DNA from: Prorocentrum cordatum
Taxonomy: Eukaryota > Sar > Dinophyceae > Prorocentrales > Prorocentraceae
Assembly (NCBI GenBank): GCA_963575745.1
Contig: CAUYUJ010015309.1
Coordinates: forward strand, 94,607 to 128,745
DNA: 34,139 nt
Direction: 5' to 3'
Of this stretch, positions 10,615 to 19,710 are shown piece by piece. The notes beneath the pieces were generated by a model. It saw nothing but the letters and a program-made list of their open reading frames with translations, ran no database searches and was not told where the DNA came from. Position 1 is the first letter of the stretch, and each line of letters begins with the position of its first letter. The position numbers and the translations under genes were made by a program.

Positions 10615-11250
10615 GTTGTGAGTACCGCACTTGTGATGTCGCCTTCAGTGAAGCTCACAGTGGGGCTACGAAGAGTGTGAGGGGTGTGATGGAGAATGGG
10701 CCTGGGGACGCATGCGGGCCCTGCCAATGGGTCATTCAGTGGAATTCCGTGGTGTGCCGAACTGTGCTTGGGGGCGCATGCGGGTCCTGCCATTGCGGCC
10801 TTCGGTGGAAGTTCCTGTGAGACCACGGGACGTGCGAAGGCTGTGCCGAAATTGGTCTGGGGACGCATGCGGCGCTGGCACTAGGGCCTTCGGTGGAACT
10901 CCGTGTGCGACCACGAAGATTGTGAGGGGTATGCTGGAATGGGCCGGGGAACGCATGCGGCCGCTGCCACTAGAGCCTTCGTTTGAACCCCTTGTGGGGC
11001 CACGAAGCGTGTGAAGGGTGTGCCGACGTGGGCTGGAGAACGTTGTGCGATCCCCGTCCTGTCAGAGGGCTGCGGTGGAGCTCTCTCTATGGGTGCACAG
11101 AACGTGTGAGGGGTGTGCCGAACTGGGCCAGGGGACGCCATGCGCCCCGCCCCATCCCCCTGGGGGCTTGGGTGGAGCTCCTTCTGGTGCCACGAAGCGT
11201 GCGAAGGGTGCGCCGAAATGGGCTGGGGAACGCTGTGCGCGCCCCCCCCC
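10615..11250 (+). repeat. ~90-bp tandem repeat, about seven units
   Basis: The anchor GGGGACGCATGCGG recurs in diverged form near 10703, 10771, 10860, 10946, 11036, 11130 and 11223, at spacings mostly close to 90 bases. Shared blocks between anchors are CCACGAAGCGTGTGAAGGGT, GTGCCGAAATGGGCTGGGG and CCTTCGGTGGAACTCC. The phase is not a clean multiple of three across units and the frames do not match, so the overlapping frames are taken as by-products. It differs in sequence from the ~90-bp repeat at 32640-33820, though the period is the same. Confidence 0.85.
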
Positions 11251-11671
11251 ACCCCACCCCGAGTCGCCAGGAGCCGTAGAACGCGTGCCACTTTAATTGG
11301 TGTTGGTTCTGAGAATTCGAAACGCTCGGCGAGACAAGTGCGGAGGGTGGAGAAACGATCTTGCCCTGACGCTCTCGCGAGAGCCCAGGCGGGCTTCAAC
11401 CACACCCTTTCTTTGCAGAGAACATTTTGGAGCTGTTTATATTGTCGAAGCTCGGTCAGCAAGTTCGCGTAGGGAAAGTTTTGAGCGAATGGCCTTCGAA
11501 TGGGTGCCCTAGGTCGCCTCCATCCAAACCGCATCCAATCCAGCTCGCTTGCGAGACAAGGCGTCGACACCCCTCCCACGAGCTTGTCTTTCATGAGCCC
11601 TACTGGGGGTGTAAGTTGTGCGGGTGTCTGACCTTGGTGGGTAGAGGTCACCTCAGACGTCTTTCGGAGGA

Positions 11672-11971
11672 GTGCAAGAGTCGCGGCGGAAAGCCGCCCT
11701 CCAAGAAGGGGTTGTTGGTTTTTTCCTGAGTTTTGGCGGGGATGCCACTCAAATGAAGCCCCCCCGAGCCCACTTTCAGCCCCGACAGCGTCGGTTTGGG
11801 AAAGTCCTTTGGAAAGTATTGCTTTCCCTGCTGCTCCTCCTGATTATCCTTCTTGCTGCTCATCCTGTTTATCTGCCCCGTCCTCCTGACCCAGTGTACG
11901 ACAGCGGAATTTCCGATCGCACAACAAACGATTGCTCAAATCCTGTAACTGACAGTGGGGCATCGATCTAG
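11672..11971 (+). CDS. Possible small membrane protein (weak)
   Basis: A 99-codon frame with one strongly hydrophobic segment at about residues 48-64 (VLLSLLLLLIILLAAHP), preceded by a basic stretch (PRQRRFGKVLWK), as in a single-pass membrane protein. No family is recognised. It stands alone among repeats, with no conserved neighbour, and the first codon is not strongly supported. Hydrophobic Leu runs arise easily from CTG/CTC-rich DNA like this, so it may be chance. Confidence 0.2.
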   Translation: MQESRRKAALQEGVVGFFLSFGGDATQMKPPRAHFQPRQRRFGKVLWKVLLSLLLLLIILLAAHPVYLPRPPDPVYDSGISDRTTNDCSNPVTDSGASI

Positions 11972-12458
11972 GACCCCCCAGGCGGCGGATAGAAACGCAT
12001 TCAATACACTGGAAAATAGGTATGGGAGGGGTAGGATGTCAGGTGGGGCGCGAATGTACCTAGCTTACTCCTTCCCCTTATCCGCTCCTCTGCCTCCCGT
12101 CATTTGCATTTCTTCAACATTGATTGTTGTTCCTTCTCTGCCATTCTGGAACCCCCTCCCCCTTTAGTGGGCCTCTGCTCAATCTTCCCCCTCGTCCTTC
12201 CAATTACCTCCCTCCATCCTTCCCTCCTCCCTCGTTGCCCCCCATCCATCCTGGTCCCTCCTTCCTCCCTCTCTCCTCCACCCCCCCTCCCTCCTCCTCC
12301 CTCCCATCTTCTTTCTCATCCATCTCTATTTCGCCTCCTTCTGTTCATCCGTACGCGATGCTGTCTAGATGCGCGTTTCTCTTTGGCAGCGGCGGTTGGC
12401 CTCGGCCCTCCACCGGCCGCCAGAGCTCGACAAGACTGTTAACGGACGCGTTTGCTCA
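11972..12458. other. No gene seen; C/T-rich tract
   Basis: Mostly a pyrimidine tract (about 12140-12350, TCCCTCC and CCTCCTCC runs). Frames over it are Pro/Ser/Leu-rich composition artefacts. Confidence 0.6.
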
Positions 12459-12790
12459 CCCTGCCTCGCGCCTTTGCCTCGCTCCTTCCCTTTCCTCCGC
12501 CCTGGCCTCCTCACGTTCCTCGTGTTCGTTCCCCTCCCCCCCCTCCGTTTTCCTTCCCCTTCCTTTCCTCCCCCTCTCTGCTCAGGTGCAACGACAGGGG
12601 TGATGGGCATTGGGGGGGACGCATCGACCCCCAAACGTGCACTCATCCCCGATGGGGAGGCCCGATAGCATCACGCCGCCAGGAACGTGGGGATTTGCTA
12701 TCGGGGGCCTATCGCCGATCTATCGGCGATGTATCGCCGATTCCAGGTCGATGTGTCCCCACGTGTGCCAGCCCCCATCTATCGTTGCCC
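12459..12790 (+). repeat. Dispersed repeat A, copy 2
   Basis: Collinear with 8288-8615 from CCTGCCTCGCGCC to TATCGTTGCCCC. CTATCGCCGATCTAT, CGATGTATCGCCGATTCCAG and GTCGATGT are almost unchanged between the copies, while the pyrimidine-rich part has small indels. Confidence 0.85.
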
Positions 12791-13129
12791 CTCGTCTGCT
12801 CCCTCCTGCCGCACGCCCGCGCCAGCCAGCCGCTCAGGGCGACGCAGCCGGGGCGCCCCGCTTCCGCTCACCCTCTCCTGCCGGAGGCGCGGAACGCCCC
12901 GCGGCCCGCCAGGAATTCACGGGTCCTCGATGGCCGCCCCACACACCCCAGGCCCGCCGGTCGGGGTCGGAGTGCTTGGCGCACGGAGCGGAGATCAGGA
13001 GGGCAAGCTGGGCACAGACACGAAGAGGCATCGATTCTTGTGAGCTGGCGGTGAAGGCGTGGGCGGCTTGCTGAAGGTGTCCGCGTTCGTGCGCGTGTCG
13101 CGTATTGCTCACGCGCTGTGGCCGGCGCC
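12791..13129. other. No gene seen
   Basis: GC-rich DNA with frames on both strands but no recognisable domain, RNA gene or clear repeat. Confidence 0.45.
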
Positions 13130-13256
13130 AGGCTTTTTCAATCCAGATCCTGGGGAAATATGGGAAGTGGAGGGGGAGACGAACGTTCAGAAGATCTGCG
13201 AAAATATTGGACATCCTGGGAGTTGTGTCTATGTATTTGTGTGTCCCTGGGCCCCT
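13130..13256 (+). repeat. Dispersed repeat B, copy 2
   Basis: Shares GGAAATATGGGAAGTGGAGG, AGACGAACGTTCAGAA, GCGAAAATATTGGACATCCT and GTTGTGTCTATGTATTTGTG with the copies at 7985 and 13390. It lies about 140 bases from the third copy in the same orientation. Confidence 0.75.
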
Positions 13257-13389
13257 TTTGAGGAGAGCCCCTCACTTGCCCCCTTCCCCTGTGCTCCTCG
13301 TGGTCGCCTGGTCGCCGTCGTCGTCGTCGCCGCCGCAAACAACACCTTCGCGGTCGTCATCGTGTTCCTTGTGGCAGGAAATGGAAAGC

Positions 13390-13540
13390 AACACGCAGAC
13401 ACAATTAACTGGTGACTCCCTAGAGAATAGATTGAACAATTTTGAGAGTGGAGGGGAAGACAAACATCCAGAACATATGGGGAAGGTGAGGAACCCTGGA
13501 GTTTGTGTCTATTTACGTGTGTGTTCCGTGGCGCTTTCAT
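13390..13540 (+). repeat. Dispersed repeat B, copy 3
   Basis: Contains CACGCAGACACAATTAACT, GTGGAGGGGAAGACAAACAT, CCAGAACATATGGGGAAGG and GTTTGTGTCTATTTACGTGT, in the same order as the copies at 7985 and 13130. It retains the ACAGACACAAT opening seen in copy 1. Confidence 0.75.
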
Positions 13541-14105
13541 CCTTCCGCTTCTCCCACTCACCTCTCACCCGCCGTCAAGCTTGGCTGCGTGGCCTATCTC
13601 GCTATCCCTGTGCGGCTCGTGACTTCTGGTACGGTTCAGGTAAACCAATGCTGGTCGTTGCCTTTGTCAGGACTTGACGCAGAGGGCGACAGCCCGGGAT
13701 AGCATGTTGAGCCCCTGCTCTTGGTGGGCGCACTGGACCTTTGGAGACCAGACCATCACGTTCAACGCGGTGCGCTGCGGAACGACAAGTCAATCAGACC
13801 ATCTACCCATTTGGGCATGTTTTTACGCGCATGTCTCGTGGGGTTTTGGTTGTCTTCCCTCTCGCATCGCACCTGCGCTTCTCTCTCACACACACACACC
13901 CTTTCCTCCCCTCCTCCCCTTGCCTCCTCCTCCTTGCACCCCGCCCGCGTGGCACCCGCGTCTCCTCCCAAACGCATGCAGCACATGCCAGGCACTGGCA
14001 TGAGACACGCGGCCACATACAGCGTGCACGCAGCACATGCACACAGCATACACACAGTGCACACATCATATACATTCCCAAATCAGTGCTTGCACTGAAG
14101 GGGTC
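13541..14105. other. No gene seen; CA-rich runs
   Basis: Contains a short (CA)n run at about 13885-13900 and a CACAGCATACACACAGTGCA run at about 14040-14060. A block near 13990-14030 (GGCACTGGCATGAGACACGC, CACATACAGC) recurs in diverged form at 14328-14368, just left of the LTR element. No protein or RNA gene is supported. Confidence 0.5.
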
Positions 14106-14290
14106 CTACCGAAAATGGAAAGTTTTCACGAAAGTGTCCCGCCGATTTTGGTGACCGGCTGGGTTCCCGGGTTCCCGGTTAAGGTTCCCGGGTTCTTGCT
14201 TATTGGTTCCGGGCCGATTTCGGTGGGTTCCAGGTTCCAGGTTCCCGGTCGATCTGTTTATCGATCTCTTGACCGATCCCACTTCAAACC
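14106..14290 (+). repeat. GGTTCCCGG-type repeat, inverted relative to 30655-30850
   Basis: Contains CCGCCGATTTTGGT, CTGGGTTCCCGGGTTCCCGG, GGGCCGATTTCGGTGGG and TTATCGATC. The reverse complement of 30655-30850 carries the same blocks in the same order. The two copies flank the LTR retrotransposon in opposite orientation, about 16 kb apart. Confidence 0.75.
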
Positions 14291-14367
14291 ATCCACTCTT
14301 GGGTGTTATTTTCATACAGGACACGTACACGGCATTGGCATGAGACGCAGGGTCACATACAGCCACA

Positions 14368-14372
14368 CGCAC
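14368..14372. repeat. Left target-site duplication CGCAC
   Basis: CGCAC directly precedes the left LTR and is repeated directly after the right LTR (30356-30360). Five bases is the size usually left by copia-type integrases, and the match confirms the LTR boundaries. Confidence 0.85.
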
Positions 14373-14609
14373 ACTTTAAGGGTAGCTCTTTGGGAGATGT
14401 TATAGAGGATCGGGAGTATAGCCTGCGCGCCGCTGCCTTTTGGCTCGAGGCAAGCGCGCCCTATTTGCCCGGACGCTTACCTTAGTGTTCTCTATGTGCT
14501 GGAAAGATCACTACATCGATCTTATCCTATCCTATCCATCCTTTCCCCATATCGTATTCTTTCGACATGGAATTGGATGTTTTATGACCTGCTATAGTCA
14601 TTTCAGACT
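14373..14609 (+). repeat. Left (5') LTR, 237 bp
   Basis: Aligned without gaps to 30119-30355; I count about 22 differences in 237 positions (about 91% identity), so the insertion is not recent. It runs from ACTTTAAGGG to TTTCAGACT and lacks the common TG...CA ends; the termini are weakly complementary (ACTTTAA against TTCAGACT reversed). It contains a spliced-leader-like sequence at 14430-14449 and a TATCCTATCCTATCC run. The short left part (57 bases) before the leader-like sequence would be U3 if transcripts start there, which is inference. Confidence 0.92.
14430..14449 (+). promoter_or_regulatory. Spliced-leader-like relic in the left LTR
   Basis: CCGCTGCCTTTTGGCTCGAG resembles the dinoflagellate trans-spliced leader (consensus NCCGTAGCCATTTTGGCTCAAG): CCG, GCC, TTTTGGCTC and the final AG agree, with one missing base and three differences. 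The orientation is that of the coding strand. The same 20 bases are unchanged in the right LTR (30176-30195), which makes it one of the better-conserved LTR patches. It could be a captured leader or chance similarity. Confidence 0.45.
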
Positions 14610-14621
14610 TGGTAGCGGAGC
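14610..14621 (+). other. Primer-binding site TGGTAGCGGAGC
   Basis: It begins at the first base after the LTR. It is complementary to a tRNA ending GCTCCGCTACCA. TGG pairs with the universal CCA end, and the implied acceptor stem would start with A and end with T, the A1:U72 pair characteristic of eukaryotic initiator tRNA-Met. It is close to the copia-type site TGGTATCAGAGC. Confidence 0.8.
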
Positions 14622-15450
14622 TGGCCGCACTCTCGTGTGGTCAGCTCTTGCTCTTCTTTTCCTCACGCTATCCGGCACGATCTTCGTGGCCAATCTCCAC
14701 CCTGCGCCACCACTCCATCTACATTTACGAAGATCAGTTCAAGAGCAAGAAGCAACACGAGAGGTCCGACGTCTAGACAACAACATTGGTACCATATACG
14801 CTCCATCACTACGCTACTATCAACCGCTCGGCAACGAGCCCAAAGCGCAGTACATGAAGCGTAGGCGGGGAGACCCGCAAGATAAAGCGCCTCGTAGACT
14901 TGACAAGGCGCTGCAAACCCTATCCCGGCGCGGCAACGCGCCTGACAACCACCCGTATCTCCACAGCCTAGGGTTGGTTATTTTCGCCATCATATGGTTT
15001 GCGCTGGGGGCGGCAATCGGACACATGCGTCGAGGAGACAATAGCACAGATGGGCAAACACATGGCCCATACTGGGACCCTCAAGGCAACGTACCCTTTC
15101 GTGAGTACGTTTACGAGGTCAACGCGTGGCTTAACGTCACGAGTGGACGCATGACGCCACAAGCCCAAGCAGCCGCCATACAACGCGGCCTGGGCGGCCG
15201 ATCGAGGACACTCGCCATGAGGGTACCGCCTGACATCATAAACTATGGTGCGGACATCGATGGTGTCCACACCGACCCAGAAACCTATAGTATGTTCCTC
15301 TTAAGCATGAAGTTCGAACGCCTGGAAGATGAGCGCCAGCTCACTTCAGGCATTCAGTTCATCGACTTTCATGTGCCTCACGGAGAACGAACCGACGTAA
15401 CCCTTACTCGGTTCGAAATGGCCCGTCTTGAGGCACAGTTCGGTAGGTTT
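14622..15450 (+). pseudogene. Gag, N-terminal part of capsid region
   Basis: The frame is open from inside the LTR through the primer-binding site, so the true start is unclear (in-frame ATGs at 14494 and 14584). The first 130 codons after the primer site carry two hydrophobic stretches (LVWSALALLFLTLSGTIFVA and LGLVIFAIIWFALGAAIGHM), unusual for Gag. From about 15055 the protein matches the Gag type of dinoflagellate copia elements: GPYWDPQGNVPFREYVYE, AWLNVTSGRMTPQAQAAAI, ALGGRSR-like GLGGRSRTLAMRV, then a helical TRFEMARLEAQ. A frameshift near 15430-15450 moves the rest to the next frame. Family assignment is from remembered motif order and was not searched. Confidence 0.7.
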
Positions 15451-17328
15451 TGACCTTCCCAACTTCCAGCTGCTTACGACTATCCTGTTCCGCGCCCTAG
15501 GCGTTGGCAAGCAGCGAGCCATGCAACTCTTGCAGCCACTCAACCACCAAATGCCCCGAACTCAACAACAGCATGAAGAACTGTGTGAGAGGACGCGCTC
15601 GATAGGCCATTTGTCAGAACGGTCTCCTGGCAACGTAGGATCAGTGTTTGGACGGGGAAGGGGAACTGGCAGTGGACATTTATATACTACCTTAACCACT
15701 GAAGCTCAGCCTGGCAATGGGCCCTCAAACGCATGGGCCGACGATCCTGGAGAATCTACTGCCCTACTAGCAGGGGATCGATCACAACCAAGCTGGGCAA
15801 CCAGCCCTCCTCCTAGAGAACCTCAACCTCACCGCTCCCTATGAGGCGAAGCGAATCCCCTAAACGACGGTGTATCCACCTACTTAGGTAGCGACGATCT
15901 CGACTCCGGCACCGACACCGACACGATATCATCAGATGGCATCGAACCACTAGACTGGTCAGATATCATGCAAATGGAAGGTGATAATCAGCGCGCCGAG
16001 CATCTGTTCTGGTTATTACAACAAGCAAAGCGTAGGTGGAGGAGGTTTACACAACAAACATTGCGTCGTGTTAGGAGGAGGATACGGAGGAGCTTCAAAG
16101 GAAAAGGTAAAGGCAGACGAGGTCGCCGAAGGTTGAACGGACGAGGCGTCACGGCTTTCCTCCAGAGGTTTTCAGATGATCAGCCTGATGAGATACTTTT
16201 CGGGGGAAAAGGCCGTGGAAAAGGCCGCGGGGGAACCTCAGGCAAAGGCAAGGGCCGGCGGGGAAACCCGCGAGGTAGAGACGGCCAGATCTTGAAGTGC
16301 CATGAGCGTGATAGTACCGATCGTAGTGTAAAGGATTGTCCAGCGAAGGGAAATGGAAAGGGTAGATCGACCGAAGTCCATTTAGGCTCAAGTGAACCTG
16401 CTATTGAGTCTCTGAGCCTCCAAGACTCCGAGGCTGTGGAACACATATTTTTCACTTGGGTCAGCAACATGGACAGCCTGGACGAGATCGAGGCGTGCGG
16501 CCATGGGCTCTACGCGTACTACCTCGAGTACCTCCGCAGGTTCGTCTTCGGAAATATCGAGCTTACGCCTGTGGAGAACGGAACGATGGGAAACCAGCCC
16601 CTTTCTTTCTTCGACTGGATGTTCGGCAAGCCAGGCAACATCATAGCCTGCGAGAGCAGCGACGAGGACGTCGCTGATGAGGCCTCGCCTTCGGAGGTTG
16701 AACACAACCTTCGACATCAACCCGACCTCACGCCTGGAAACAAGCCCACTCCAGTGTATCCGCCAAATTACGGTGAACTGATGGAATTGGAGACTCAAGC
16801 ATTCACCGTGGGCGTGCCAGGCAATCCTCACGAACCACTTGGCATGCTCGCGCCAGGCGAGTACGGACCATGCACGGTACTGCAGACTCTCATGCAGATG
16901 CACGCCGTACAAGCTGAAGAATCTCCCGATAGTCAACAGAGTTTTGAGAGTGGCCGCATGATGCTACAAGACACCGACGTCTGTGACGACTCGGAGTTTC
17001 TGTTGGCGGCCCTTACTCTCATCGACAGCCTGCTCCCTGAGGGCGCGCAGCGACATGTATGGCACGCAAAGGGGCGTTGGCGCCAAGCCCTTGAGAGGGC
17101 TATCACCATGCGTGGACAGGCGCTTCCTCCGCCAGGATGGGTTCTCCAGGCGGTGGGGCTACAGCCCAACCGCGCGGCCATGCGAAATGCCACCGGGCAG
17201 CCCTCATATGACTATGATCAGCTTGAGGCGCGCGCCGTGCTCGGCAACGAGCCTGAGCCGACTACCGTGCCGCCGACGCCGGGACAGCCAAGCGATGCTC
17301 AGACGCCTGTACAGCAGGGAAACCTGCC
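14826..17328 (+). repeat. GNRA hairpin modules in the Gag region (10 copies)
   Basis: Each module is GCNNG, a GNRA loop, the complementary CN'N'GC, then usually C (15 nt). Starts and stem/loop: 14826 GCTCG/GCAA; 14865 GCGGG/GAGA; 14928 GCGCG/GCAA; 15709 GCCTG/GCAA (paired with TGGGC by two wobbles); 15792 GCTGG/GCAA; 16258 GCGGG/GAAA; 16585 GATGG/GAAA (one mismatch); 16732 GCCTG/GAAA (one mismatch); 17239 GCTCG/GCAA; 17314 GCAGG/GAAA. Most code Gly-Asn/Asp-X-Pro or Gln; the one at 15792 is in another codon phase (Ser-Trp-Ala-Thr-Ser). Confidence 0.88.
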
Positions 17329-17515
17329 CGTCCCGGCTGGGCCAATGACCATTGTCATGGGCAACCCTATGTTGGGAGTTGAAGAAGATGATGGATGTGG
17401 AATATGCGAGGACGGGACCACCATCCTCATGATGGAAGTCGACGGCGAAGATGAGGAGGTGGACTTCGACCCAGACAGTCCTGACGCACCGCCGGCTCCT
17501 GCTCACATCATCTGA
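15428..17515 (+). pseudogene. Gag, C-terminal part with basic region and degenerate zinc knuckle
   Basis: It continues Gag after the frameshift: LPNFQLLTTILFRALGVG and QLLQPLNHQMP complete the capsid-like fold. A TGA at 15842-15844 interrupts the frame. Then come an acidic Asp/Ser/Thr stretch, EHLFWLLQQAKRRWRRF, a long basic Arg/Lys/Gly tract (GKGKGRRGRRRLNGRG, GKGRGKGRGG) and RDGQILKCHERDSTDRSVKD, where a CCHC knuckle would be expected but only the first and last Cys remain. The last ~370 codons (from about 16400) are not recognised; they contain several Gly-Asn-X-Pro hairpin sites and end in an acidic run (DGEDEEVDFDPDSPD). Role: capsid and RNA binding. Confidence 0.75.
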
Positions 17516-18064
17516 CGAACAGGCCAGGAGGTCTCGTTCGCATCCACCCCTTAGGGGCGACCCTCACCCCCAAGCACGGCCCCCACGTGAATGGAGGCAA
17601 GCAGCCCCATCAGAGCACGCCTCTCGACGAGGGGGCCAGCTGCTCGCCTACGACGACCCTAGGCGTCAAACGGGTGAGCACTCTGCCTTTGGGCAGGGCA
17701 ACCCAGCCTACAGGGGCGCCCAAGGCAGGCCCATGCGGGGTGGATATCAGCTCGCGACGAACATTCGACGCTCCGTTAAAGAGGCAGTGCGGAGACAGCT
17801 GACAGCCATCATTGAGGAGCGCCGCCGCTACAGGCCAAACGCGGTCTGCGGTCCTTGCTCACAGGACTTCCAGGAACACAGGCCTGGTTGTCCTGTTGGC
17901 CTCAATGACGCCTTAAGCCCGAACAGAGGCCGCACTCCTGCAAAAGAGGGTCATCCACCACTGGTGCCTATGACCCAAGAAGAGATCGACGAGGTCAATC
18001 GTCGTCTCGGAACCACGGCTCACAGAAGCTATGGCCTGGGAGGTTCAACCTCCGCGGGGACTTG
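17451..18064 (+). pseudogene. Unrecognised polyprotein segment
   Basis: Reading frame between Gag and the KptA part. It is Arg/Pro/Gln-rich at first, then a likely helix (NIRRSVKEAVRRQLTAIIEE) and a Cys-rich patch (VCGPCSQDFQEHRPGCPV) that could bind zinc. VPMTQEEIDEVNRR (from 17964) is repeated as VPMTQEEKDALNR exactly 100 bases later, but in the next frame, showing that a frameshift lies between (about 18010-18025). No family is recognised. Confidence 0.5.
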
Positions 18065-19265
18065 TGCCTATGACCCAGGAAGAGAAGGATGCGCTCAATC
18101 GCCTTCCTGGAATGCGGGGAAACCCGCCTGGCGTCTCCAGTCAGGCTCAACAGTACGAGATGACGGGCGACGATGAACATGAGGTTCAGCGAGCCGCGGC
18201 AGAAACTTAGCGCAAGCGAGTGGCAGACGAACGCGCCCGCGAGGCAACTCGCCGAATGCTGCTGGAGTCACAAGGGGGAGCGAAGAAGCCCCCACTGAAA
18301 CCGAAGGCCAAGAGCGAAACCCGTCTACCTAGGACGCCTTCGGGGGAAAGACAGAAAGTGTCTACCCGCTCAGAGGAGCTCGGGTTCGATGTGCAGATGG
18401 GGAGGCCCCCCTCCGAAGTGCCGGAGTCACCGACTCGAGCAGCGCCTGCGCAGAGACCCGACCCCAGGCAACAGCCTCAGGACTCCCTGGAGATCCGCAG
18501 GCGACAGCCTAGCCGTAGTGGCTCTATCGCCGGCAAGGCCAAGGCATTCGAGCGTGCACGGTTTACACCTACGCCGGCCTCGCCAGTGGCGGCGCGCTCC
18601 AAGGCGTCCGAGGAAGGTGCTCTGCCTCGGGGTACCTGGGTGCCTAGTACTAAAGGCAATGCCAGCCGAGAGACACTGCGGGGAAACCCGCCAGGCGCTG
18701 CAGCCGCAGCATCCTCATCCTCAGGAGCCGCAGCCTCATCAGCGGCAGAGGCTCCATTGGGGGGAAACCCGCCAGAGGACAAGCTGCGCCACCCAGGCGA
18801 CACCTCCTTTACGAGCGGGAGTCAGGCGTTGATCAATGATCGACGTGCTCTACGGAATCTTCCACCGATACGTTCGGTTGATGTGGCATCCATGGAGAGC
18901 TGTAGGCAGGACAACATTATTCCGAGTCGTAATCACAAGCTCAAGCAGCTCAGTAAGTGCCTCAGCAAGATCTGTAGGCACGCGCCTGACAGACCACACA
19001 ATCCAGTGTGGGGCCTGAAGACGCTCGACGATCATGATGGATGGATCAATCTCCATGAGCTCGTACACGAGTTTCCTTGGCACGACGGACGTACGAGGCA
19101 GGACGGGTACAGCCCGAGGCTGGATGGTGCCAAGATCATCTCCGAGACCTTCTACAACAGAACGGTCGACCAGATGGCTGCCATCATGATGGCGATCGCC
19201 CACGTCCGCGAAGCGGACGGTGAGGAGAAGCAGCGTTTGCAGTTCAAGGTCCTGATGGCCGCGAT
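18025..19265 (+). pseudogene. Polyprotein segment with N-terminal half of KptA/Tpt1-like domain
   Basis: After the frameshift the frame reads EVQPPRGLVPMTQEEK, crosses the hairpin site at 18114 as RGNPPG and meets a TAG at 18208-18210. A long Ser/Ala/Pro-rich, probably disordered, stretch follows. From about 18931 it matches tRNA 2'-phosphotransferase: LSKCLSKICRHAP contains the conserved Leu-Ser-Lys and the catalytic Arg-His pair, followed by DDHDGWINLHELVHEF, the winged-helix-like RNA-binding lobe. The second lobe is in another frame from 19266, after a frameshift in 19258-19266. Known enzymes use NAD+ to remove an internal 2'-phosphate from spliced RNA; whether the element used it so is unknown. 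Confidence 0.78.
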
Positions 19266-19710
19266 TCTGGCACGGCCGATTTGCTCATCCGTGCCCCGCA
19301 GGGGCACTCGTGGATGCTCAAGGCTCCTTGGTCGTTGTACAAGTACATTGTGCTGCACGACAATCCTGCCGGGAGACCAGCCCCGCGCCCCGAGGTTGCC
19401 ATTCACGGCGCGCGGTTGGCAGCCTTCGAGGGCACCATGTGGTTCGGCCTTTCCTGCCGCAAAGAACACAACACCAAGGAGAAAGGGACTGGCCGATCAC
19501 ACATCCACTTTGTTCCGACGCTTCGTCGCCGTGACGTGCAGAGTGGATGGGGGCCCGACTCCGAGATCATCATCTCGGTGGACTGGCACCAGGCCATGAA
19601 GGATGGGATCGAGTTTTGCTGGTCCGACAACGGGGTTCTCTTATCGGAAGGAAAAGACGGCATTATTGAGCCGTGGTATATCGTATACGCGGAGGAAATC
19701 TCCACAGGAA
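19266..19710 (+). pseudogene. KptA/Tpt1-like domain, C-terminal (NAD-binding) half
   Basis: It opens with LLIRAPQGHSW, the family's hallmark Arg-Ala-x-Gln-Gly-His-Ser, and continues VAIHGARLAAFEG (in place of Tyr-His-Gly-Thr), GRSHIHFVP (the His-x-His strand), SEIIISVDWHQAM, GIEFCWSDNGVLL and IIEPWYIVYAEE. This is the usual motif order of the ADP-ribosyltransferase fold of RNA 2'-phosphotransferase. With the Arg-His pair upstream, the main catalytic residues seem kept; the YHGT tyrosine and threonine are changed. In free-living form the protein is about 200 residues; here it is embedded in a polyprotein. Confidence 0.8.

Noticed and set aside
10881-11651. 256-codon minus-strand frame
   Set aside because: Largely an anti-sense reading of the ~90-bp tandem repeat; no recognisable domain.
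14041-14065. CA-rich run as a regulatory element
   Set aside because: Ordinary microsatellite-like sequence without further support.
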